A DNA stretch of 64,000 nucleotides, taken from positions 682,001 to 746,000 of the forward strand of contig SGPE01000030.1 in the NCBI GenBank assembly GCA_004208945.1, given 5' to 3'. The position numbers and the translations under genes are program-made. The notes below the pieces were generated by a model. That model was not told the origin of the DNA. It was given only the letters and a program-made list of their open reading frames with translations, and searched no databases. Each line of letters starts with the position of its first letter. Within the stretch, counting starts at the first letter, position 1. Below, piece by piece: positions 52,734 through 62,454 of the stretch. This DNA comes from Pseudoalteromonas sp. CO133X. Lineage in GTDB: Bacteria > Pseudomonadota > Gammaproteobacteria > Enterobacterales > Alteromonadaceae.

Positions 52734-54272
52734 TTATTGATATAAGTTCGATAAATAATCTGAGGCGACTTGCTGCCAAGTGAAACGAGCACTTTTCGCT
52801 CGCTCGCAAATTGTACACCATAATTCAGAGTCTGTTTCTCTTAACGCTAATACCTCACTAAAACGATTAATGAGTGCACTACTTTGCTCGCTAAGATTAG
52901 CACCTTCAAAACTAAAACCATTTTCTGAATCAACGACCGTATCTTTAAGCCCACCCACACTATGAACAAGACATGGTTGGCCTGCTCGCATCGCTAGCAT
53001 CTGGCTTATACCACATGGTTCAAACGAACTAGGCATTAAAAATAAATCGCCTAACTGGTATAGGTATTCGCCTGTTAAGTGTGCGTACCCTTTTAAATAT
53101 AATAAGTTAGTATTTCGCGCCATCGCCGCGGTCATTAATTGCTCAAGCGAGTCATCACCCGAGCCCAATATAATCATATAGCCATGGTATGTGCTTAAAC
53201 GAGCACACAATTCATCAATAACAGGATGTTGATTAAAAGGTTGGCGCAGCAGCAAGGCTTTTTGATCCGTTAAACGGCCGACACTGGTTACTAATGGGCC
53301 TGAAAAGGGACGTGTTTTAAACTGTAAAAGCCGTTGATGCGCAATGTAGTGGGTTGAGTCAAGTATCGGACTTTTTGCCATCCATTGAAACAATGCCAAC
53401 TCGGCATGCTGATACAGGCTAGCCAGAGTACAATTATCTGGCTCTGCAACTGAGTATTCACAGCCATTGAGTATACCAACTACTCGCCCTTCTTTATTAG
53501 CTGCTTGTAAGTCTTGCTCTAATCCTTCGCCACCAAAAAAACCGTTGTCAGCATCGCTTGCTCTAAGGACCTCTTGGCAATAAGTTGGAGACACCAAGTG
53601 AACTTTATCAACTAAATTAATCGCTGTACGCATCGGGTTAAAACAATCTGGGTAGCGAGGATCACACAATGTTTGACCATCGTAGCCTAAACTTGGAAAC
53701 CATGCTTCTAAGCTCGAGCTATCCCCCTTGAATGGACGAATACCTTGTAGGGCTAAATTATGAACCGTGTAGGCTAAAAAGAGGTTTGAAAAACGATTAA
53801 ATCGTTTATCTGTTTTTAGTAACAATGCAACACACGCACTATGCCAATCGTGTAGGTGCAAAACATCTGGGGTGTTAATAACTCCTTGTAATAAAGCCTC
53901 ACAGACTGCCGCATTGAACAGAGCAAACTTACTGGCATCTGTTGCAAATGGGCGGCCTATTTCATCATTACAATACACAGCACCGTGATGTCGGCTAAAT
54001 TCCCAATGCGAAATAACAAGTTGCTTTATGCCCTGTTCCGACTGAGCTAGCTGCCAAACTTCCAATTGCTCTATTTTGCCTGCAAATGAAACCGATATAC
54101 TGCCTAGGTGGTGACGCTCCAAATAATGAAAACCATAATCAGGTATAACAACATCAACCGTTAAGCCTTTTTCAATCAAAGCCTTTGGGCAATCTCTAAC
54201 AACATCAGCTACACCACCTACTTTGGCATTGGGTAAAGCATCATTCTCTGCAGCCACCATCAACACATGCAT
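52734..54272 (-). CDS. glgA: Glycogen synthase GlgA
   Basis: 512 residues from ATG 54272 (AAAGGAG upstream). A GT5 enzyme that transfers glucose from ADP-glucose to alpha-1,4-glucan. The ADP-glucose-binding loop AKVGGVADVV is at the N-terminus, VLHLHDWHSACVALLL follows, and the C-terminal domain has LMPSSFEPCGISQMLAMRAG with SVGGLKDTV. The frame open up to 54320 is not used. It is the last gene of the glg operon, 74 bases after glgC, with an intercistronic hairpin between. Confidence 0.95.
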   Translation of the reverse strand: MHVLMVAAENDALPNAKVGGVADVVRDCPKALIEKGLTVDVVIPDYGFHYLERHHLGSISVSFAGKIEQLEVWQLAQSEQGIKQLVISHWEFSRHHGAVYCNDEIGRPFATDASKFALFNAAVCEALLQGVINTPDVLHLHDWHSACVALLLKTDKRFNRFSNLFLAYTVHNLALQGIRPFKGDSSSLEAWFPSLGYDGQTLCDPRYPDCFNPMRTAINLVDKVHLVSPTYCQEVLRASDADNGFFGGEGLEQDLQAANKEGRVVGILNGCEYSVAEPDNCTLASLYQHAELALFQWMAKSPILDSTHYIAHQRLLQFKTRPFSGPLVTSVGRLTDQKALLLRQPFNQHPVIDELCARLSTYHGYMIILGSGDDSLEQLMTAAMARNTNLLYLKGYAHLTGEYLYQLGDLFLMPSSFEPCGISQMLAMRAGQPCLVHSVGGLKDTVVDSENGFSFEGANLSEQSSALINRFSEVLALRETDSELWCTICERAKSARFTWQQVASDYLSNLYQ

Positions 54273-54303
54273 GTTTGCAGTACTCCTTTTGAATATATTT
54301 AAA

Positions 54304-54338
54304 TCATGCAGCCACGGCAATACGCGCTAACTGCATGA
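54304..54338 (-). other. Intercistronic hairpin between glgC and glgA
   Basis: TCATGCAG (54304-54311) is exactly complementary to CTGCATGA (54331-54338), with a 19-base loop. It lies in the only sizeable gap of the glg operon. It may stabilise upstream mRNA or reduce glgA output. Confidence 0.45.
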
Positions 54339-54346
54339 GCACGGCA

Positions 54347-55648
54347 TTAAGCAAGACGTTTGTTATCCTGCTCTTGTTGCTTTAGTTTCTTTGCAAGTTC
54401 ATGCAACATGTCACGGGTAACAAGCACAATGCCTTTTTTGGATACCCTAAAGCCATTCTCTTTATCGACCTTATGATCGTAGCCAATTTCCAGCCCTGCC
54501 GGAATTTCACAGCTACGGTCAATAATTGCGCGTGTGATTCGACAATTACGCTGGATTTTTGCACCGGGTAGAATCACCGACTGTTCTATTTCACAATAAG
54601 AGTGTACATGTACATTCGAAAACAACAGTGACTTTCTCACTAACGAGCCCGAAATAATACACCCACCTGAAACAGTGGAATCCACTGCCATACCGCGCCT
54701 CTCATCATTATCAAAAATAAATTTAGCAGGTGGAAGTTGCTCTTGGTATGTCCAAATTGGCCAACTTGGGTCATATAAATCAAGTTGCGGTTCAGGCATC
54801 ACTAGCTCCATATTGGCTTCCCAAAACGAGTCAAGCGTGCCTACATCGCGCCAATACGGCTGACCTTCAAAGCCTGGGTCCCTAAATGGGTACGCATACA
54901 CATTATGCTCTTCGATTATGGCAGGAATAATATCGTGACCAAAGTCTCGGCCAGAGCCCTCTGTTTCAGCATCTTTTTTTAGCTGTTCAAACAAAAACTC
55001 AGTATTGAAAACATAATTTCCCATTGAGGCTAAGCAAGTGCCCGGTTTGCCAGGCACAGAACTCGGGTTTGCTGGCTTTTCATCAAAGCGGCGAACCCGT
55101 TTAGTATCATCAACTGTCATCACACCAAAAGTATTTGCGGCTTCTTCACAAGGTACTTCAATGCAGCATACTGTCATATCAGCCCCTGTTTCTACGTGCT
55201 TTGCTAACAGACCGCCATAGTCCATACGGTAAACATGATCCCCAGATAAAATCATTACATACTTAGGTAGTTCATGGCGAATAATATCCATATTCTGAAA
55301 AACAGCATCGGCAGTACCACAATACCACTCATCACCATAACGCTGAGATGCTGGCAGTATTTCAACTGATTCTCCAAGCTCTTTCTTAAAGTGCCCCCAA
55401 GCACGATTCACATGACGAATTAATGAGTGTGATTTGTACTGAGTAGCAATCCCCACTCGACGAATTCCTGAGTTTATACAGTTGGACAATGGGAAGTCGA
55501 TAATTCGATGCTTACCACCAAAGTACACAGCCGGTTTCGCTCGCCAATCTGTTAATTCGTGTAAACGTGAACCTCGCCCACCCGCTAAAATTAGGGCATA
55601 CGTTTCTCTTGTTAAACTACTTATATATCGATTTGCATAACTTGGCAT
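54347..55648 (-). CDS. glgC: Glucose-1-phosphate adenylyltransferase GlgC
   Basis: 433 residues. It makes ADP-glucose from ATP and glucose 1-phosphate, the committed step of glycogen synthesis. N-terminal nucleotidyltransferase motif ALILAGGRGSRLHELTDWRAKP in two parts, IDFPLSNCINSGIRRVGI, WYCGTADAVFQNMD and ILSGDHVYRMDYG; C-terminal left-handed beta-helix repeats (VHSYCEIEQSVILPGAKI). The allosteric N-terminus resembles proteobacterial forms. It starts 18 bases after the glgP stop. Confidence 0.97.
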   Translation of the reverse strand: MPSYANRYISSLTRETYALILAGGRGSRLHELTDWRAKPAVYFGGKHRIIDFPLSNCINSGIRRVGIATQYKSHSLIRHVNRAWGHFKKELGESVEILPASQRYGDEWYCGTADAVFQNMDIIRHELPKYVMILSGDHVYRMDYGGLLAKHVETGADMTVCCIEVPCEEAANTFGVMTVDDTKRVRRFDEKPANPSSVPGKPGTCLASMGNYVFNTEFLFEQLKKDAETEGSGRDFGHDIIPAIIEEHNVYAYPFRDPGFEGQPYWRDVGTLDSFWEANMELVMPEPQLDLYDPSWPIWTYQEQLPPAKFIFDNDERRGMAVDSTVSGGCIISGSLVRKSLLFSNVHVHSYCEIEQSVILPGAKIQRNCRITRAIIDRSCEIPAGLEIGYDHKVDKENGFRVSKKGIVLVTRDMLHELAKKLKQQEQDNKRLA

Positions 55649-55666
55649 AACTCTCTCCGTCTTAAG

Positions 55667-58186
55667 TTAGCTACTTTTTTCTGTGTGTTGCTGTGTGCGA
55701 GTATCCAAAAGTGGCTCCAAATGCCATATGTCGTCACTGTATTGGCTTATGGTTCTATCGCTCGAAAACATACCACTGGCGGCCGTATTCAAAATGCTCA
55801 TTTTGGTCCAATGTGATGTGTCTAAATAGGCTTGCTCAACATGTTCTTGCGCTTGTACAAAGCTGGCAAAATCATGGGCGACTAACCAAGGATCGTGTGG
55901 ACTTTTAATCGCGGCAATTATGTCGTCAAATAAATTGGGTTCAAAAAGATTAAAATGACCACTTTCAATGAGCTGCATGACTTTATATAAGCTGTCAGTT
56001 TGTTGGATAATTTGCTCAGGGTTATAGTGGGCTTTAATATCATCAATTTGTTCTGCTCGGGCACCAAATAAGAAAAAGTTGTCTGCACCAACCGCATCTC
56101 GAATCTCAATGTTTGCGCCATCTAATGTGCCAATGGTCAGTGCACCATTCATCATGAATTTCATATTACCCGTACCAGATGCTTCTTTACCTGCTGTTGA
56201 AATTTGCTCTGATAAATCCGTTGCAGGACAAATAGTTTCCATAGCGGTTACGTTATAATTAGGCAAAAACGCAACTCGTAAGTAGGGCTGAGCGAGTGGA
56301 TCTTTATTGATAACCTCAGCAACGTTATTAATTAACTTAATGATCTTCTTCGCCATGTAATAGCCAGGTGCTGCTTTGCCACCAAGTAACACACAGCGTG
56401 GCACGATATTGTCTGTGTGGCCTTGACGAATTCGATCATATAAATGAATGATATGCAGTACATTTAAAAGCTGGCGTTTATATTCATGAATACGCTTAAC
56501 TTGCACATCGAACATCATTGAAGAATCAAACTCAACACCACACCGAGCTTTGACTAAGTCAACTAAACGCTGTTTATTAATGCATTTAACTGCTTGCCAT
56601 TGTTTGTGGAAGGCTTCATCGTCGTAATAACGACGTAGCTGGCTAATTTTGCTGAAATCAGCAACCCAATCATCACCGATTTTGCTGGTAATTAATGTAC
56701 TTAACGCAGGGTTACAATGAGCAAGCCAACGACGAGGAGTCACACCATTTGTCTTGTTATTGAATTTGTTAGGCCATAATTGATAAAAGTCATTAAATAA
56801 GCCAGCTTTCAACAGCTCAGTATGCAGGGCTGCTACACCATTGACGGAGTAGCTACCAACAATCGCTAAATACGCCATACGAATTTGCGGTTCGCTACCT
56901 TCTTCAATCAACGACAAAGCTTGTTGCTTGCCAACATCGCCTGGCCACGCTTGTGCAACCTCAGCTAGAAAACGTGCATTAATCTCATAAATAATTTCTA
57001 AAATACGGGGGAGTAAACGAGAAAATAATGACACCGACCACTTTTCAAGTGCTTCAGGTAAAAGTGTATGGTTTGTGTATGCCATTGTTTTTGTGGTAAT
57101 TAGCCACGCTTCATCCCAATCAAGCTCATAATCATCCACAAGTAGTCTCATTAGCTCTGCTACCGCAATACTAGGGTGAGTGTCGTTTAACTGAAATACA
57201 TGATGATCGGCAAAGTCAGAGAAGTCTTCACCGTACTGATTAACCCAAATATCAATAATGTCTTGAATACTGGCCGATGATAAAAAATATTGTTGACGTA
57301 AACGCAGCTCTTTACCGTTTTCGCTACTATCGTTGGGATATAGCACCATGGTAATTTGCTCTGCTAAGTTCTTACGTGCCACTGCCTCAGAGTAACTACC
57401 TGCATTGAACTCACTTAAGTCAAACTCATCAGTGGCTTCTGACTTCCACAAACGCAAGGTGTTAACTATGTCATTTTTATAGCCAGGGATTGGCACATCA
57501 TAAGGTACGGCGAGTACGTCTTGGGTATCGAGCCACTGACGATGTACTCGTCCTTGTTTATCTGTATAGCTTTCTAGGTGACCAAAAAATTTAACCCGTT
57601 TTGATTGCTCTGGTGCGCTTAATTCCCACGGATGGCCTTCTCGTAGCCAGTTATCTGGTTGCTCAACTTGATGACCATTTTCTAGCGCCTGATTAAACAT
57701 ACCGTACTCGTAACGGATACCATAACCAATAACAGGCAGAGCAAGACTGGCGCAGCTATCCAAAAAACACGCTGCAAGACGCCCTAAGCCGCCATTACCA
57801 AGCCCTGCATCGTGTTCAGCTTCTGCAACTTGTTCAAGTTCAGTACAATATTGCTGCAATGCTTTTTCAACTTGCTCATCTAAATCAAGATTCAAAATTG
57901 CATTGCCAAGTGCCCGTCCCATTAAAAACTCCAGTGATAAATAGGCAGTTTTTCGACGCTTTTGCTCATGTATTTGCTGCTTAGTAACACGGCAGCGAGC
58001 CACCAGCCTGTCACGTATTGTTAATGCTAACGCATGATATAAATACAGTTGTGACTTGCCGACTTTGTCACGCCCTAAGGTGTAGTAAAAATGGCGTGAT
58101 AAATCATCCTCTAAGGTGCTTTCATCAATAATTGGCGCGTCTTGCCACCCTTTTACAACACATGCTTGCTCAGCATTTTTAGTCAT
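55667..58186 (-). CDS. glgP: Glycogen/starch/alpha-glucan phosphorylase GlgP
   Basis: 839 residues. Releases glucose 1-phosphate from alpha-1,4-glucan with PLP. The PLP lysine is K676 in EASGTGNMKFMMNGAL; other motifs are LGNGGLGRLAACFLDS, GYGIRYEYGMF, FQLNDTHPSIAVAELMR, TNGVTPRRWLAHCNP and FDVQVKRIHEYKRQLLN. Slightly longer than E. coli GlgP. It lies 4 bases after glgX. Confidence 0.97.
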   Translation of the reverse strand: MTKNAEQACVVKGWQDAPIIDESTLEDDLSRHFYYTLGRDKVGKSQLYLYHALALTIRDRLVARCRVTKQQIHEQKRRKTAYLSLEFLMGRALGNAILNLDLDEQVEKALQQYCTELEQVAEAEHDAGLGNGGLGRLAACFLDSCASLALPVIGYGIRYEYGMFNQALENGHQVEQPDNWLREGHPWELSAPEQSKRVKFFGHLESYTDKQGRVHRQWLDTQDVLAVPYDVPIPGYKNDIVNTLRLWKSEATDEFDLSEFNAGSYSEAVARKNLAEQITMVLYPNDSSENGKELRLRQQYFLSSASIQDIIDIWVNQYGEDFSDFADHHVFQLNDTHPSIAVAELMRLLVDDYELDWDEAWLITTKTMAYTNHTLLPEALEKWSVSLFSRLLPRILEIIYEINARFLAEVAQAWPGDVGKQQALSLIEEGSEPQIRMAYLAIVGSYSVNGVAALHTELLKAGLFNDFYQLWPNKFNNKTNGVTPRRWLAHCNPALSTLITSKIGDDWVADFSKISQLRRYYDDEAFHKQWQAVKCINKQRLVDLVKARCGVEFDSSMMFDVQVKRIHEYKRQLLNVLHIIHLYDRIRQGHTDNIVPRCVLLGGKAAPGYYMAKKIIKLINNVAEVINKDPLAQPYLRVAFLPNYNVTAMETICPATDLSEQISTAGKEASGTGNMKFMMNGALTIGTLDGANIEIRDAVGADNFFLFGARAEQIDDIKAHYNPEQIIQQTDSLYKVMQLIESGHFNLFEPNLFDDIIAAIKSPHDPWLVAHDFASFVQAQEHVEQAYLDTSHWTKMSILNTAASGMFSSDRTISQYSDDIWHLEPLLDTRTQQHTEKSS

Positions 58187-58190
58187 GACT

Positions 58191-60233
58191 TTAGTCCTCT
58201 GAATTGGCGGTAAAAACCCAGCTACTCATTGCAGCTATTTGTTGTTCCATATCTTCATTGGCGGATATTGGATGAATACTGCTAACAGCGAGCTGCCACT
58301 TCGCTTTTTCTAAATGAGGAAGTTGACAGCTAACAGCCTCAGATCCTGCATTTAGAATGATTAAGAGTGCTTGATGTGTATGTTTATCGGTTAAGCTATA
58401 CATTAGCAACTGACGCTCAGCTTCATGCCAGTCGTCCTGTTGCATCGCGATACCTTCTTCGGTAAACCATGCTACGTCATACCGCGTGTCATCATCGTGC
58501 ACAAAGAAACGGTGCTTAAAGACACTAAATTGTTTGCGTAAACGCAGCACATCGTCAATGAATCGAGTCAATGGGTGGCTTAATTGAGAATCTTTCCAAG
58601 CAAGCCAACTGGTGCGGTTGTTTTGGCAATACGCATTATTATTACCGCCCTGTGAGTGAGCCATTTCACTGCCCGACGCAAGCATAGGCACGCCTTTGGA
58701 AAGCAATAACGTTAGCAACATATTTTTTTGTTGTTGTAATCGTAATGAGCTTACTTTTGCATCGTTAGTAAAGCCTTCAACTCCACAGTTAAATGAATAA
58801 TTAGCACTATGACCATCACGATTTTGTTCACCATTAGCTTCATTATGCTTTTGTTCGTAACTGACTAAATCTGCAAGCGTAAATCCGTCATGGCTAGTAA
58901 TAAAGTTAATGCTATTTAATGGGCCTCGTAAGTTATGCTCAAATAGATCGAAAGAACCATGCAAACGCTTTGCAAGTTCACCTATTAAGCCTAGCTCTTG
59001 TTTCCAAAAACGTCGAACGATATCGCGGTATTGATCATTCCACTCACGCCAAGGCGCAGGGAAAGCACCAAGTTGATAGCCTCCAGGCCCAATATCCCAA
59101 GGCTCAGCAATTAACTTTACTTTATTAAGTACAGGGTCTTGGTTTATTGCCTGTAAAAATGAATGAGCTTGATTAAAACCATGTGGGTTGCGCCCTAAGA
59201 TAGTCGCAAGATCAAATCGAAAACCATCTACGCCCATTATTTCAACCCAATAGCGTAAACTATCGAGTACCAATTGTAATGTGCGTGGAGAGTCGATGTT
59301 GAGCGTATTGCCACACCCCGTATCATTAATATAATGTGATGGTTTATCAGCCACTGTTCGGTAATAGCCTAGATTATCTAAGCCTCGCAGTGATAATAAA
59401 GGTCCATCCGTGCCAGCCTCGGCAGTGTGGTTGTAAACAACATCTAAAATAACTTCAATGTCTGCTTTATGAAGGGCTGCCACCATATCTTGAAATTCAC
59501 TGACATCATCTTTAACCAAGTAATCTTTGTGGGGAGTAAAAAAGTTTAAGGTGTTATAACCCCAATAATTTTGTAACCCTTTGGCAGTAAGAAACTGTTC
59601 ACTAATAAAGGCTTGTACAGGCAATAACTCCAAGCAAGTTATGCCCAACGTACGTAAATGCTCAATGAAACGAGGATGGCTCAACCCTAAAAACTTTCCC
59701 TGTAATGATTTGGGAATGTCTGGGTGTCTGCATGTTGCCCCTTTAACATGACACTCATAAATCACGGTTTTGCCCCAGCTGTGATTTGGCCTTTTACCCG
59801 AATATGGCGTAACTTCTCCGACACGCGATTTTGGCATATCAATGGCATTATTCACTTCACTTAAGGTGCCTACCGGCATTTGCCCATAGTGGCGTTCACT
59901 CCAAGTGAATTCACCGTAAAAGTCCTGCGCATATGGATCTAACAGGAGTTTGTGTTTATTAAAAAACAGTCCTTTATCAGGTGCATATTCACCATCGGCA
60001 CGAAAGCCATATAACGCCCCTTTTTTTAATGGGCTTACCAAAAGTGTCCACACACCCCCTTCATTCATATTCATCGGTAGCGTTAATACTTCCGAGTGAC
60101 CACTACTGTCAAACAGGCACAGTGACATATGCTTTGCCTGTGGCGCGTACACAGCAAAGTTTACACCTTCTTCAACAACGGCTGACCCCAAAGGCTGCGT
60201 AGAACCGACTTCCAATCGTACACTATGACTCAT
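58191..60233 (-). CDS. glgX: Glycogen debranching enzyme GlgX
   Basis: 680 residues, GH13 isoamylase type. A carbohydrate-binding N-terminal domain (about 10-110) precedes the TIM barrel with nucleophile D341 in GVDGFRFDLATILGR, acid E377 in LIAEPWDIGPGGYQ and D449 in FITSHDGFTLADLV. Cuts alpha-1,6 branches of phosphorylase-trimmed glycogen. It overlaps the glgB end by 11 bases. Confidence 0.96.
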   Translation of the reverse strand: MSHSVRLEVGSTQPLGSAVVEEGVNFAVYAPQAKHMSLCLFDSSGHSEVLTLPMNMNEGGVWTLLVSPLKKGALYGFRADGEYAPDKGLFFNKHKLLLDPYAQDFYGEFTWSERHYGQMPVGTLSEVNNAIDMPKSRVGEVTPYSGKRPNHSWGKTVIYECHVKGATCRHPDIPKSLQGKFLGLSHPRFIEHLRTLGITCLELLPVQAFISEQFLTAKGLQNYWGYNTLNFFTPHKDYLVKDDVSEFQDMVAALHKADIEVILDVVYNHTAEAGTDGPLLSLRGLDNLGYYRTVADKPSHYINDTGCGNTLNIDSPRTLQLVLDSLRYWVEIMGVDGFRFDLATILGRNPHGFNQAHSFLQAINQDPVLNKVKLIAEPWDIGPGGYQLGAFPAPWREWNDQYRDIVRRFWKQELGLIGELAKRLHGSFDLFEHNLRGPLNSINFITSHDGFTLADLVSYEQKHNEANGEQNRDGHSANYSFNCGVEGFTNDAKVSSLRLQQQKNMLLTLLLSKGVPMLASGSEMAHSQGGNNNAYCQNNRTSWLAWKDSQLSHPLTRFIDDVLRLRKQFSVFKHRFFVHDDDTRYDVAWFTEEGIAMQQDDWHEAERQLLMYSLTDKHTHQALLIILNAGSEAVSCQLPHLEKAKWQLAVSSIHPISANEDMEQQIAAMSSWVFTANSED

Positions 60234-62454
60234 GATTCACCTTTTTAAGGTAAATTGTGGCAAGGCCTGGTAAAGAAATACTCAAACTTTGTTTAAAACC
60301 ATGGCTTAGCGTCATTTGCGTACTTATTGTTTGATTTACCTCGCCTGTCACCTCTACACCTGAGCCAAAATAATCTTGCTTATCGGTGTTAAAAATAACC
60401 TGATAATCACCCGCTTTTGGTACGCCAACGATGAAGTCATGATAGACCTGCGGGGTTAAATTGCTGATCACGATTACAAAATCATCGGCTTGTTTTGCAT
60501 AGCGAATGAAACTAAAAATACTTTGCTTTGCATTGTTGCTATCGAGCCAAGCAAACCCTGCAGGGGTGGTGTCTTGTTCGTACAGTGCGGGCGTGTTGCG
60601 ATAGAGCTCATTTAACTCTTTAATGGTTTGCTGCACACCACGGTGACTAATATGTTCAAGTAAGTGCCAATCTAATGATTGGTCGTGATTCCACTCGTTA
60701 CGTTGCGCTATTTCAGCCCCCATAAAAAGGAGCTTTTTGCCTGGGTGAGCCCACATAAAGGCATAATATGCTCTTAAATTAGCGAACTTTTGCCAGTCAT
60801 CGCCGGGCATTTTTTCAATAAGCGACCTTTTGCCATGTACAACCTCATCGTGACTGAGTGGCAAAATATAATTTTCACTATAGGCATAAACCATTGAGAA
60901 AGTCATTTCATGGTGGTGATGCGCACGGTATAGTGGGTCTCGCTGCATGTAGTGCAGACTGTCATTCATCCAGCCCATATTCCATTTGTAGCCAAATCCT
61001 AAGCCATCATGATCAACTTGGCGTGTAACACCAGGCCATGCTGTTGATTCTTCTGCCACCATCATGATGCCAGCATTATTTGCGTAGCAGCGCATATTCA
61101 CTTGTTTTAAACACTCAATGGCCCCGAGATTTTCACGGCCGCCATATTGATTAGCAACCCACTGTCCTTCTTCACGGCTGTAATCTAAGTAAAGCATTGA
61201 CGCCACAGCATCAACACGCAGACCATCAATACCAAATTCATGCAGCCAATACATCGCATTCGCAATCAAAAAACTGCGCACTTCAGCCCGATCATAGTTG
61301 TAGATATAGGTATTCCAATCTGGGTGAAACCCTTGACGACTATCTGCATGCTCATAAAGGTGAGTGCCATCAAAACAATGCAAACCATGCGGGTCACTTG
61401 GAAAATGCCCAGGCACCCAATCTAATATAATTCCTAAGTTTGCTTGATGACATTGATTAACAAAATAAACAAAATCTTCAAAGCTACCATAACGGCTTGT
61501 TGGCGCAAATAAACCTACCGGTTGATAACCCCATGAACCATCAAATGGGTATTCACTAATTGGCATTAACTGTAAGTGGGAAAAACCAAGCTCTTTGGTG
61601 TAAGGGATCAGACAATCTGCAAGCTCTCGCCATGTTAGATATCGATTATTATCTTGACGCTGCCAAGAACCTACATGCACTTCATATATACTTATTGGCG
61701 CATCAATACTATTGCGCTTGGCACGATTTGCCAGTGCGTGCTTGTCAAGGTGCACCTCTGCCTTGATACACTGTAAAACAGAAGCAGTGCCAGGTGCCTG
61801 TTGCATTTTGAATGCAAATGGATCCGCTTTTTCAAGTACTTCACCACTAAGAGTGGTAATCGCAAACTTGTAACATTGGTCTACTTTAAGTGCAGGAATA
61901 AATAACTCCCACACACCACTTGCAGGATGAAACCGCATAAAGTGGCGGCTGCGTTGCCAATAATTAAAATCTCCAATGACTGAGACACTCGCGGCGTTAG
62001 GTGCCCACACTACAAAACGGACCCCTTGTACACCCTGCTGATCTGTAAAATGAGCACCAAAGTGTTTATAAGCATGCTCAAGGCTTCCCTCATTGAATAA
62101 ATACATTGCCTGCTCGTCGAGTGTACTGACAAAGCTATATTCATCGTACTGTTGCTCGCCCCCTTGCTCATAGTTGACGTCAAGTTTGTACTCAGGAGCA
62201 GACTCTGTTTGGATTGTCGCAACAAACAAATCACTCTGCCCTTGTCTGTGTGCAGGCACTGTAAGTGAGTCGAGCACAACGGATACTGTTTTTGCTCCTG
62301 GTAAAAAGCAACGTACCTCATAACTTTCACTATTCACTTTATGTGGCCCTAAAAAGCTGAATGGATCTTTAAAGCAGCCCGCAGTTAAAGCCGTGATCTG
62401 TGCCTGATAAATCAGTGGTTGTTCAATGTGCTCTTGGCGGACACGACTTTGCAT
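60223..62454 (-). CDS. glgB: 1,4-alpha-glucan branching enzyme GlgB
   Basis: 743 residues, full length with the extra N-terminal domain (N1, about 1-110) and CBM48 (about 115-225). GH13 catalytic residues are D415 in IDGLRVDAVASMLYLDYSR, E468 in MVAEESTAWPGVT, and a third in LPLSHDEVVHGKRS. Positions are offset by ten from E. coli GlgB (D405, E458). It forms alpha-1,6 branches. The ATG follows directly on the malQ stop. Confidence 0.97.
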   Translation of the reverse strand: MQSRVRQEHIEQPLIYQAQITALTAGCFKDPFSFLGPHKVNSESYEVRCFLPGAKTVSVVLDSLTVPAHRQGQSDLFVATIQTESAPEYKLDVNYEQGGEQQYDEYSFVSTLDEQAMYLFNEGSLEHAYKHFGAHFTDQQGVQGVRFVVWAPNAASVSVIGDFNYWQRSRHFMRFHPASGVWELFIPALKVDQCYKFAITTLSGEVLEKADPFAFKMQQAPGTASVLQCIKAEVHLDKHALANRAKRNSIDAPISIYEVHVGSWQRQDNNRYLTWRELADCLIPYTKELGFSHLQLMPISEYPFDGSWGYQPVGLFAPTSRYGSFEDFVYFVNQCHQANLGIILDWVPGHFPSDPHGLHCFDGTHLYEHADSRQGFHPDWNTYIYNYDRAEVRSFLIANAMYWLHEFGIDGLRVDAVASMLYLDYSREEGQWVANQYGGRENLGAIECLKQVNMRCYANNAGIMMVAEESTAWPGVTRQVDHDGLGFGYKWNMGWMNDSLHYMQRDPLYRAHHHHEMTFSMVYAYSENYILPLSHDEVVHGKRSLIEKMPGDDWQKFANLRAYYAFMWAHPGKKLLFMGAEIAQRNEWNHDQSLDWHLLEHISHRGVQQTIKELNELYRNTPALYEQDTTPAGFAWLDSNNAKQSIFSFIRYAKQADDFVIVISNLTPQVYHDFIVGVPKAGDYQVIFNTDKQDYFGSGVEVTGEVNQTISTQMTLSHGFKQSLSISLPGLATIYLKKVNHES